From: Altericroceibacterium xinjiangense
Lineage (GTDB): Bacteria > Pseudomonadota > Alphaproteobacteria > Sphingomonadales > Sphingomonadaceae
Direction: 5' to 3'
Assembly (NCBI RefSeq): GCF_003958635.1
Contig: NZ_RSEK01000004.1
Coordinates: 124,001 to 188,000 of the forward strand
DNA: 64,000 bases
Positions 35,598 through 43,574 of the stretch are shown here, in pieces; the first letter of the stretch is position 1; each line of letters begins with the position of its first letter. The notes under the pieces are model-generated. The model was not told the DNA's origin. It did not search any database and saw only the letters and a list, made by a program, of their open reading frames with translations. The translations under genes were made by a program, and so were the position numbers.

Positions 35598-36728
35598 CTA
35601 GCGAATACGGAACACCCGCTCCGCATTCGTCTGCATCAGCATCTTCTTGTGCTCGGGCGAAAGCTGCATCCGGTCATAGGCGGCGACCTCATCGCTCGAC
35701 TGCTGGTACGGATAATCCATCGCGTAGAGCACTCGGTCGGAGCCGAGCTGTTCCATGCAGAACTTCACCGCCGGCTCCCATGCCACGCCGCTGGTAGTGA
35801 TCCAGATGTTGTTCTGGAAATAGTAGCTGACCGGGTGCTGCAGCTTGACCGGTGGCCGGCCGCCGCGCAGCCCCGCGCGGTTGTCGGCGTTGCCTTGCAT
35901 CCAGTCGAAGCGGTAAAGCTGCAGCGGCATCGCCTCCCCCATGTGGCCGATCACCAGGCGCAGCTTCGGGAAGCGGTCGAAGGCGCCTGAAAAGATCAGC
36001 CCCATCGTGTGCAGCCAGACATCGTGCGGGAAGCCAGCCAGCGCGCCGTAGAAGCCGCGATCCTCATAGTGGGGGGCGTTGAACGGCGCGGTCGGGTGAA
36101 TGTAGAGCGCCGCGTCGTGGGCCTCGAGCGCTTCGAGAATGGGGAAGAATTCCGGCTCGTCGATGTAGCGGCCCTGAAAGTGGGAGTTGAGCACCGCGCC
36201 GTTGAGCTTCAGCTGGCTCATCGCCCGGTCGATCTCCTTGACCGATCCTGCGACATCGCGCGGGTCGAACGCGGCGCAGGCGGAAAAGCGGTCCGGATGC
36301 TTGCGGCACGCTTCGGCCGCGATGTCGTTGGCCTGGCGCGCCAGCGGGGTGCCTTCGCCGGGGCGGACGACCTGTACGCCCGGCGCCGTCAGCAGCAGAA
36401 GCTGCCGGTCGATCCCGTATTCGTCCATGTGGGCCAGCCGCAGGTCGCCAAGATCCTGCAGCATTTCCTGCAAGGAAGGCATGCGGGAGAACATCCCGGC
36501 CATCTTCAGGGAATCGTCGTTCGGCGCCTCGCCGCTGTTCAGGTATTCGACCTGCGCCTTGACCAGGTCCGGGAAGGTCCAGGCTTCCTCCGTCGCGATC
36601 CGCTTGTAGGGCGGGTTACGCTCAATGTGTCCGGCGCGCGGGGCAAGCCCGGTGCGGGTACGCACGCTGTAGTCTTCCTTGAAATGGCCTTTCAGCCCCT
36701 TTTCGCTGCCGTCCTCAAGTTTCGTCAC
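35598..36728 (-). CDS. LigW-like 5-carboxyvanillate decarboxylase homologue
   Basis: Amidohydrolase-2 protein of 376 residues that aligns by eye with LigW of Novosphingobium: KRIATEEAWTFPDLV (metal Glu), DEYGIDRQLLLLTAPGVQVV, LNSHFQGRYIDEPEFFPILE, ALYIHPTAP (metal His), VIGHMGEAMPLQLYRFDW, TSGVAWEPAVKFCMEQLGSD and YAMDYPYQQSSDEVAAYDRM (metal Asp). LigW removes the 5-carboxyl group of 5-carboxyvanillate with a Mn ion, without oxygen, giving vanillate, which LigM could take further. It has an N-terminal extension of about 40 residues. The group also contains gamma-resorcylate and related decarboxylases, so the substrate is inferred. Between NTF2-like genes and the TonB receptor, same strand. 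Confidence 0.86.
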   Translation of the reverse strand: MTKLEDGSEKGLKGHFKEDYSVRTRTGLAPRAGHIERNPPYKRIATEEAWTFPDLVKAQVEYLNSGEAPNDDSLKMAGMFSRMPSLQEMLQDLGDLRLAHMDEYGIDRQLLLLTAPGVQVVRPGEGTPLARQANDIAAEACRKHPDRFSACAAFDPRDVAGSVKEIDRAMSQLKLNGAVLNSHFQGRYIDEPEFFPILEALEAHDAALYIHPTAPFNAPHYEDRGFYGALAGFPHDVWLHTMGLIFSGAFDRFPKLRLVIGHMGEAMPLQLYRFDWMQGNADNRAGLRGGRPPVKLQHPVSYYFQNNIWITTSGVAWEPAVKFCMEQLGSDRVLYAMDYPYQQSSDEVAAYDRMQLSPEHKKMLMQTNAERVFRIR

Positions 36729-36757
36729 CGTGCTTCTCCCCCTTTTGCGCGGCTTCT

Positions 36758-37156
36758 TCAGACCATGGAAGTGCCGCCTACCGTGTGTTCCGGGATCGGC
36801 TGGATCACATCCCAGTGCTCGACCAGATAGCCATTCTCGATCCGGAAAATGTCGACTACGGCGCTACCCCGATCGGCGGGTGCGGCGCGGAAATGGTAAT
36901 GCACGGCCACCAGGCCATCCTCACCATGGATCACGCGCTTGACGTCGTGCGTCATGTCCGGGTTCCGGGCCATGTGCGCATCCAGCACCGCGATGGTTCC
37001 ATCGCGCCCGTCCGGTGCGTTGGGATCGTGCTGGACGTAATCGGGGTGCACCCAGGCACGAAAGGCGTCGGTCAGCCGATTCTGGTTGTAGAACACCTCG
37101 ATAAACCGTTCGGCCACCTCGCGAACCGAGAGCGCGTCCCGGCCCGAGGTGTCCAT
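36758..37156 (-). CDS. SnoaL/NTF2-like protein
   Basis: About 132 residues with the cone-shaped NTF2 fold of the SnoaL-like family: VAERFIEVFYNQNRLTDAFR, WVHPDYVQHDPNAPDGRDG, and GDIFRIENGYLVEHWDVIQP-type ending (VVDIFRIENGYLVEHWDVIQ). The final VEHWDVIQP is typical of a subgroup with polyketide-cyclase or unknown small-molecule activity. It has an alternative GTG start 6 codons upstream. Position directly after the larger NTF2-like gene and 29 bp before the LigW-like gene suggests co-transcription. Enzymatic role unknown. Confidence 0.8.
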   Translation of the reverse strand: MDTSGRDALSVREVAERFIEVFYNQNRLTDAFRAWVHPDYVQHDPNAPDGRDGTIAVLDAHMARNPDMTHDVKRVIHGEDGLVAVHYHFRAAPADRGSAVVDIFRIENGYLVEHWDVIQPIPEHTVGGTSMV

Positions 37157-37178
37157 CGGATCGAAATCCGCCACCGGA

Positions 37179-37877
37179 TCAGCCCTTTTCCCGTCCGGCC
37201 AGGATCGCGCCGAACTTCGGGTGGGCGAAGTGCATCGGCACATCCTGGCGATAGGGCCAGGTTTCCCGATGCTCGCTTTCCGGCAGCAGCACGTCGGGCC
37301 CGATCGGATCTTCCGGATAGGTCTTGGCCGCCGGCTGCAAGTGGGCCGTGGTGTGCGCCCAGCCGGATTCGTAATCGGCCTGCCACTGCATCATGTAGTT
37401 GAGGCGCTGGATCTTCCACACGCCGTCTTCACGGACGTAGTCGTTTTCATAGATGCCGGCTTCCATGAACTGCTGCGGCATCATCTCTTCCTTGGTTTCC
37501 TGGAAGTCGTCGTGCCAGCCGCCCAAAAGGATGCCATGGAAGCGTCCTTTCGCGCTCTGCCGGTCAGGGGCGACGGTGATGATGTCCTGCATCTGGAAAT
37601 GATCGAGCAGCAGGCCATGGACCGGTCCCGGCCGGCCACCGGTGAAACGCTGCTGAATCCAGTCGCCGTAAAGCCGCTTTACGCCTTCCTTGCCGACGTA
37701 TTCGCCGGACAGGAACACGACCGAGCCTTTCTCCGCGAACAAGTCCGCGACTTCGTCGGGGCGGTTGAAGTCGATGTAGTAGCCATAGGCCCAGTGCAGG
37801 CGGCGGATGGCCTGGATGTCTTCCAGTTCGCCCACGCGATGCTCGAGTTCGGCCAGCCTGGTTTCCAGGTCGCTCAT
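37179..37877 (-). CDS. NTF2-like protein resembling gamma-formaldehyde lyases LdpA/PcfL
   Basis: Protein of 232 residues with a short leading heptad-like helix (ETRLAELEHRVGELEDIQAI) and an NTF2 core: RLHWAYGYYIDFNRPDEVAD, LFAEKGSVVFLSGEYVGKEG, AKGRFHGILLGGWHDDF and ENDYVREDGVWKIQRLNYMM. This N-terminal pattern is that of the NTF2-superfamily enzymes LdpA and PcfL, which release formaldehyde from beta-1 or phenylcoumaran lignin dimers in Novosphingobium. The assignment is inference from family pattern plus context (LigW, LigD and GST homologues nearby). A different lyase or dehydratase is possible. First gene of the minus-strand operon, divergent from the LigD-like SDR. Confidence 0.78.
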   Translation of the reverse strand: MSDLETRLAELEHRVGELEDIQAIRRLHWAYGYYIDFNRPDEVADLFAEKGSVVFLSGEYVGKEGVKRLYGDWIQQRFTGGRPGPVHGLLLDHFQMQDIITVAPDRQSAKGRFHGILLGGWHDDFQETKEEMMPQQFMEAGIYENDYVREDGVWKIQRLNYMMQWQADYESGWAHTTAHLQPAAKTYPEDPIGPDVLLPESEHRETWPYRQDVPMHFAHPKFGAILAGREKG

Positions 37878-37905
37878 TGCTCTCTCCCTAGTCTGTTTCT
37901 ATGCA

Positions 37906-37916
37906 TTCGTAACGAA
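37906..37916. promoter_or_regulatory. palindromic operator candidate between NTF2-like and LigD-like genes
   Basis: TTCGTAACGAA is a perfect 5-1-5 palindrome in the 70-bp divergent spacer, close enough to both start codons to affect both operons. It shares TCGTTAC with the palindrome before the aldehyde dehydrogenase gene. Confidence 0.5.
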
Positions 37917-37948
37917 CGACAGTGTTTTGGCGAGAGGAAATTGCGACA

Positions 37949-38878
37949 ATGAGCAATCAGGATCGAGTTTGGGAAGGCCGGGTTGCGTTCGTGACGGGCG
38001 CGGTCACCGGCATCGGGCTGGGCGTGGCACAGGCGTTTTCCGACGCTGGGATGCGGCTTGCGCTGTCTTACCGCAATGAGGAAGACCGCGCCCATACCGA
38101 AAGCTGGTTTGCCGAACGCGGTAGGGAGATCCCGCTGTTCGTGAAGCTGGACGTGACCGACCGCGCGCGCTTTGCCGAAGTGGCCGAGCAAGTGATGGAC
38201 CATTTCGGGGAAGTCCACGTGCTGGTCAACAACGCCGGGGTTTCGGTGTTCGGCCCGACGGACGAAGCAAGCTACGACGATTTCGACTGGATCATGGGGG
38301 TCAACTTCGGCGGCGTGGTAAACGGCCTCGTCAGCTTCCTGCCGAAGATCAAGGCGAGCGCGGGCCGCCGCCATGTGGTCAATGTCGCCTCGATGGCCGC
38401 CTTTCTTCCCGGTCCGCAAGCGGGGATCTACACCGCCAGCAAGTTCGCGGTGCGCGGGCTGACGGAATCCCTGCGCTACAACCTCGCCCCGCACGGGATC
38501 GGCTGTTCGCTCTGCTGTCCGGCGCTGACCAGGACCAACGCCTGGACCAGCGCGCTGAAGCGACCGGACAGTTTCGGGCAAAGCGGCTTCTCCCCGGTCG
38601 AAAAGAGCGAACTGGAGCAATTCGGCACCGCGTTCGAGGAAGGGATGGAGCCTTACGAAGTCGGCTCAAAGATCCTGCGCGGCATGACCGAGCAGCGCGG
38701 GCTGATCCTCACCCACCCGGAACACGGGCCCGACTTCGAGGAAATCCACCAGACGGTGATGGCCGCCCTGCCGGACGAGGAAGCACCCGCTGGACGGCTG
38801 AAGATCGAGCAGCTGCGCCGCGAGGCGATGAGGAAGGCCGAAGAAGGGATCTCCGTCCGGTTGCAGGACCTGACCTGA
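37949..38878 (+). CDS. LigD/LigO/LigL-type C-alpha dehydrogenase homologue (SDR)
   Basis: SDR of 309 residues, longer than classical members and with the C-terminal extension seen in LigD-type enzymes. FVTGAVTGIGLGVAQAFSDA, VLVNNAGVSVFGP, SYDDFDWIMGVNFGGVVNGL, YTASKFAV and GIGCSLCCPALTRTN follow the LigD/LigL pattern (LigD has TYDDFDWIIGVNLNGVINGM). Those enzymes oxidise the benzylic C-alpha hydroxyl of beta-O-4 dimers with NAD, preparing for GST ether cleavage. Substrate and stereoselectivity cannot be told from sequence. AGAGGAAA precedes the ATG; the dienelactone-hydrolase-like gene follows. Confidence 0.8.
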   Translation: MSNQDRVWEGRVAFVTGAVTGIGLGVAQAFSDAGMRLALSYRNEEDRAHTESWFAERGREIPLFVKLDVTDRARFAEVAEQVMDHFGEVHVLVNNAGVSVFGPTDEASYDDFDWIMGVNFGGVVNGLVSFLPKIKASAGRRHVVNVASMAAFLPGPQAGIYTASKFAVRGLTESLRYNLAPHGIGCSLCCPALTRTNAWTSALKRPDSFGQSGFSPVEKSELEQFGTAFEEGMEPYEVGSKILRGMTEQRGLILTHPEHGPDFEEIHQTVMAALPDEEAPAGRLKIEQLRREAMRKAEEGISVRLQDLT

Positions 38879-38941
38879 CGGATTGCCAGCGCCGCCTCCC
38901 GCGCTATCCTCCGCGCCTGACGGGACATGAGGAGGTGCGCG

Positions 38942-39832
38942 ATGTGTGATGAAACCGATCTGGCCGAATGGAACCGGCCCAAAGGCGGAATGGGCCTGAA
39001 CCGGCGGCAGTTCGCGGCGCTGGGCACGGTGGCGGGCCTTGGCGCGACGCTTTCCGGCTGCGCCACGGCGATGGATGCCGAAGCGCCGGGGGGACTGACC
39101 GAGCACATGGTCAGCATTCAGACGGGGGCGGGAACGATGGACGCGTTCTTCGTCCACCCCGCCAGCGGCCGCCATCCTGCCGTCATTGTCTGGCCGGACA
39201 TCGCGGGCCTGCGTCCTGCGTTCCAGAACATGGCCCGGCGGCTGGCAGCGCAAGGGTACTCGGTGCTGGTCACCAATCCCTACTACCGCGACCTGCCCGC
39301 ACCGCAATTTGCCGACTTCAGCGATTTTCGCGACAAGGACGGCTTCCAAGCCGTCGGGCCGTGGCGCGGGAAGCTGACGGCCGACACCATCACGCAGGAT
39401 GCCCGGGCGCTCGTCTCCTGGCTGGACGCCCAAGGCCCGGTGGACACGAGCAAGGGCATCGGCACCCAAGGGTACTGCATGGGCGGTCCGTTCACCGTCT
39501 GGACCGCGGCGGCAGCGCCGAACCGGGTGCGGGCGGCCGCCTCATTCCACGGCGGCGGGCTGGTGGGAGACGAACCCACGGCTCCGGTCCATCTGTTCGC
39601 TGAAACACCCAACACCCGCTACCTGTTCGCCATTGCGCAGAACGACGACGGCCGCGCGCCGAACGACAAGGAACGGCTGCGCGAAGCGGCCGCGCAAGCG
39701 AACGTGCCCGTGGTAATAGAAGTCTTCCCTGCCGACCACGGCTGGACCGTACCGGATTCCCCGGTTTATGCCCCCGAACAGGCCGAGCGCGCCTGGGCCA
39801 TGCTGCTGGACTTGTACCGAACCGCGCTGTGA
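38942..39832 (+). CDS. dienelactone hydrolase family protein with export signal
   Basis: Protein of 296 residues. The N-terminus has a Tat-like twin-arginine segment (LNRRQFAALGTVAGLGATL) ending in a lipobox-like LSGCAT, so it is probably an exported lipoprotein. The hydrolase domain shows AVIVWPDIAGLRPAF, the catalytic Cys nucleophile in TQGYCMGGPFTVWTA and the His in FPADHGWTV; an acidic partner lies between (NDDGRAPND). Family members open enol lactones and related esters. Export is unusual for the family and may mean action on extracellular or periplasmic compounds. ATG chosen because AGGAGG lies 7 nt upstream. Same strand as the LigD-like SDR. Confidence 0.85.
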   Translation: MCDETDLAEWNRPKGGMGLNRRQFAALGTVAGLGATLSGCATAMDAEAPGGLTEHMVSIQTGAGTMDAFFVHPASGRHPAVIVWPDIAGLRPAFQNMARRLAAQGYSVLVTNPYYRDLPAPQFADFSDFRDKDGFQAVGPWRGKLTADTITQDARALVSWLDAQGPVDTSKGIGTQGYCMGGPFTVWTAAAAPNRVRAAASFHGGGLVGDEPTAPVHLFAETPNTRYLFAIAQNDDGRAPNDKERLREAAAQANVPVVIEVFPADHGWTVPDSPVYAPEQAERAWAMLLDLYRTAL

Positions 39833-39837
39833 GGCAG

Positions 39838-39863
39838 CTCCCCTCCCGCTCGCGGGAGGGGAG
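39838..39863. terminator. palindromic terminator, member of a dispersed repeat
   Basis: CTCCCCTCCCGC-TC-GCGGGAGGGGAG, perfect 12-bp arms, between the convergent dienelactone-hydrolase-like and aldo/keto reductase genes. Core shared with the 28.2-kb palindrome. Confidence 0.7.
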
Positions 39864-39866
39864 AGC

Positions 39867-40859
39867 TTACGCGGCGGCGAAATCCTCGGTATCGATCGTG
39901 TTGCGCATCACCTCGGGGTAGCGATGGCCGGAAACGGTCTGCTGGTTGATCAGCTTGCCCGCTTCCTCCAGCACCGCGTCCGAAACGTCGAGCTCCGTCA
40001 CGTGGAAGTTGTCGTCCAGGTGCTGCGGACTGGTCGTCCCCGGGATGACGTGGATGCAGTCGCTGCGGCTCAGCACCCACTTCAGGGCGAGCTGCGCCGG
40101 GGTTACGCCCGCTTGCTCCGCCAGGACGACGAACTGGTCCACCAGCATCCGGTTCTTCGGCCAGTTCTCATCCGAAAAGCGTGGATGGCTGCGCCGCAGG
40201 TCCTTTTCTGGCAGGGTCTTCGGGTCCTTCAGCGTCCCGCTCAGCACACCGCGGGCAGTGGGGGAGAAGCAGACCAGCGCGATGCCGAGTTCCTCGCAGG
40301 TCTTGAGTACGCCCAGTTCCGGATTGCGGGTCCAGAGCGAATATTCCGTCTGCACCGCCGCCATCGGGTGAACGGTGTGGGCCTCACGGATATGAGCGCT
40401 GTTCCATTCGGATACCCCGTAGGAACCGATCTTGCCCGCCTCGATCGCCCGCGCCATCGCGCCGACCGAGTCCGCCACCGGCACCTTCGGATCGAACCGG
40501 TGCATGTAGAACAAGTCGATGTGGTCGGTCTTGAGCCGCTTCAGGCTTTCATCGAGCGACTGCGTGATCGCATCCGGGCTGCAATCGATGCCCCGGCGCG
40601 GCCCATCGACGATGATCCCGGTCTTGGAGGCAAGAAAGTACTCGCTGCGCCGGCCGCTCAAGGCCTCGCCGATCACTTCCTCGTTATGACCCTTGCCATA
40701 GATGTTGGCGGTGTCGAGATGATCGTAACCGAGGTCCAGCGCCTGGTTCAGCAGCCGGATCGCGTCGTCCCGCTCCGGCGGGGTGCCATAAGCCCACGAA
40801 AGGCTCATGCACCCCAGACCGACGGAGTGCAGCTGCTTGCCCGCGATCGTCCGCCGCAT
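39867..40859 (-). CDS. aldo/keto reductase
   Basis: NADPH-dependent reductase of 330 residues with the (beta/alpha)8 pattern: Asp and Tyr of the catalytic tetrad in YDHLDTANIYGKGHNEE, Lys in FLASKTGI, His in DLFYMHRFDPKV, then GKIGSYGVSEWN and IPGTTSPQHLDDN near the cofactor site. The ATG overlaps the ligC stop (ATGA), so it is the last gene of the protocatechuate operon. It may reduce or detoxify an aldehyde intermediate of the pathway, which is inference. Confidence 0.9.
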   Translation of the reverse strand: MRRTIAGKQLHSVGLGCMSLSWAYGTPPERDDAIRLLNQALDLGYDHLDTANIYGKGHNEEVIGEALSGRRSEYFLASKTGIIVDGPRRGIDCSPDAITQSLDESLKRLKTDHIDLFYMHRFDPKVPVADSVGAMARAIEAGKIGSYGVSEWNSAHIREAHTVHPMAAVQTEYSLWTRNPELGVLKTCEELGIALVCFSPTARGVLSGTLKDPKTLPEKDLRRSHPRFSDENWPKNRMLVDQFVVLAEQAGVTPAQLALKWVLSRSDCIHVIPGTTSPQHLDDNFHVTELDVSDAVLEEAGKLINQQTVSGHRYPEVMRNTIDTEDFAAA

Positions 40860-41818
40860 CAGGACCAGCCGTCCTGCTGGTCAAGATCGGCGGCCAGTTC
40901 GCCCAGCACGCGGTAGCAGTCGAACACGGCCTGGACCGACGAATTGGGTTCACGCCCTTCCTTGATCGCGGCGATGAATTCGCGGTCCTGCAGTTCGATC
41001 CCGTTGTCGGATTCGGCCACGCCTGACAAGTCGATCGGCTTTTCGTACCCGTCCACCAGATCGTCGTAACGAGCGATGTAGGTCCCGTTGTCGCCGATGT
41101 AGCGGAAGAAGGTGCCCAGCGGTCCGTTGTTGTTGAACGACAGGGCCAGGGTAAGGATCTGTCCGGCCTCGGTCTTGAGCTGGATCGACATGTCCATCGC
41201 GATGCCGAGTTCCGGGTGCTTCGGGCCTTGCAGCGCGTTGGCGCGGATCACCTTCGACCCGGTCATGTACTGGAAGATGTCGATCGTGTGCGCGGCGTGG
41301 TGCCACAGCAGGTGGTCGGTCCAGCTGCGCGGCTCGCCCTTCGCGTTGATGTTCTTGCGGCGGAAGAAGAACGTCTCGACGTCCATCGCCTGCAGCGTCA
41401 GTTCGCCGGATTCGATCCGCTGCTTCACCCACTGGTGCGACGGGTTGAAGCGGCGGGTGTGGCCGACCATGCAGACAAGCCCGGTTTCCTTCTGCTTCGC
41501 CAGCACCGCTTGCGCATCGTCCCAGCTGTCGGCGACCGGAATTTCGACCTCGACGTGCTTGCCGGCATCCATCGCCTGGATCGCCTGGCGCGCGTGCATC
41601 GGGGTGGGGGTGGTCAGGATCACCGCGTCGATATCGTCCCGCCGCAGCGTCTTTTCGTAGCTGTCGCTGACGTCATCGATCCCGAACTGCGAGGCGAGCT
41701 TGCGGGATTCGTCTTCCGAGGCGCTGACGACGGTCACCACTTCGGCATCGGAAACGTTCTTCAGGCCGTTGAGGTGCTTTTCGCCGAAAGCGCCGGCACC
41801 GACGAGGGCAATGCGCAT
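40859..41818 (-). CDS. ligC: 4-carboxy-2-hydroxymuconate-6-semialdehyde dehydrogenase LigC
   Basis: Oxidises the ring-cleavage product CHMS (as its hemiacetal) to 2-pyrone-4,6-dicarboxylate with NADP. The 319 residues follow SYK-6 LigC almost throughout: RIALVGAGAFGEKHLNGLKN, the QVEIPLADSW-like VEVEIPVADSWDDAQAV, LVCMVGHTRRFNPSHQ, RRKNINAKGEPRSWTDHLLW, LGIAMDMSIQLKTEAGQI and DREFIAAIKEGREPNSSVQA. It is a Gfo/Idh/MocA-type cytosolic dehydrogenase. A 135-bp spacer with two hairpins separates it from ligB, unlike the tight overlaps elsewhere in the operon. Confidence 0.96.
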   Translation of the reverse strand: MRIALVGAGAFGEKHLNGLKNVSDAEVVTVVSASEDESRKLASQFGIDDVSDSYEKTLRRDDIDAVILTTPTPMHARQAIQAMDAGKHVEVEIPVADSWDDAQAVLAKQKETGLVCMVGHTRRFNPSHQWVKQRIESGELTLQAMDVETFFFRRKNINAKGEPRSWTDHLLWHHAAHTIDIFQYMTGSKVIRANALQGPKHPELGIAMDMSIQLKTEAGQILTLALSFNNNGPLGTFFRYIGDNGTYIARYDDLVDGYEKPIDLSGVAESDNGIELQDREFIAAIKEGREPNSSVQAVFDCYRVLGELAADLDQQDGWS

Positions 41819-41840
41819 GGATGAGGTTTCCTCTCTCAGG

Positions 41841-41944
41841 TCCCCTCCCGCTTGCGGGAGCGACAGGGGTGGGTTGCTGGAGGCCAGAAGGGCCGGGGGC
41901 GCTGGCTCGCGCCCCATGTCCCCTCCCCGTTAAGGGGAGGGGGA
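41841..41944. repeat. two GC-rich palindromic elements between ligB and ligC
   Basis: The first begins CCCCTCCCGC-TT-GCGGGAG and continues to CAGGGG (imperfect), the second is CCCCTCCCC-GTTAA-GGGGAGGGG. They resemble the dispersed palindromes at 28.2 and 39.8 kb. In this position they may partly terminate transcription or protect upstream mRNA, lowering ligC relative to ligAB. Confidence 0.65.
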
Positions 41945-41951
41945 GCAAGGT

Positions 41952-43265
<1,314 letters not shown>

Positions 43266-43269
<4 letters not shown>

Positions 43270-43574
43270 TGCTCTTTCCAGTCAAAGGACAGGGGCGCCT
43301 CGCGAAAGGCGAACCGGTCGAGATGGCGCTCGATCACGCCGCGCAAGTGGACGTTGCGGGTCTGATCGGGCGTGGTCAGGGTAATCGCGATGCCATCCGC
43401 CCGGATGTCCATCGCGCAGTTCTCTTCATCGCTGAAGGGAAACTCGGCGTGGCCGCCGTTCTCCCCCCGCTCTTCCCAGGTCGTCGCCATCTTGTTGCTC
43501 CAGTGCTTGGTCAGCGTCTGGACATAGCGCGCCGGCTTTTCACAGGGTGCAAATCCGAGGGCGGTGACGGTCAT
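43266..43574 (-). CDS. DUF2218 domain protein embedded in the lig operon
   Basis: Protein of 102 residues matching the DUF2218 family: CEKPARYVQTLTKHWSNKM, ENCAMDIRADGIAITLTTPD and VIERHLDRFAFREAPLSFDW. Relatives occur with siderophore and metal uptake genes and have no proven function. Here it overlaps both neighbours by four bases (ligJ and ligA), so it is made in the same transcript and at similar levels. A role in iron delivery to LigAB is a reasonable guess because LigB needs Fe(II). Confidence 0.85.

Noticed and set aside
33603-35990. A 795-codon open frame on the plus strand opposite the TonB receptor
   Set aside because: It is Arg/Val/Asp-rich with no motifs and is fully antisense to a well-supported receptor gene. 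In GC-rich DNA such long antisense frames are expected.
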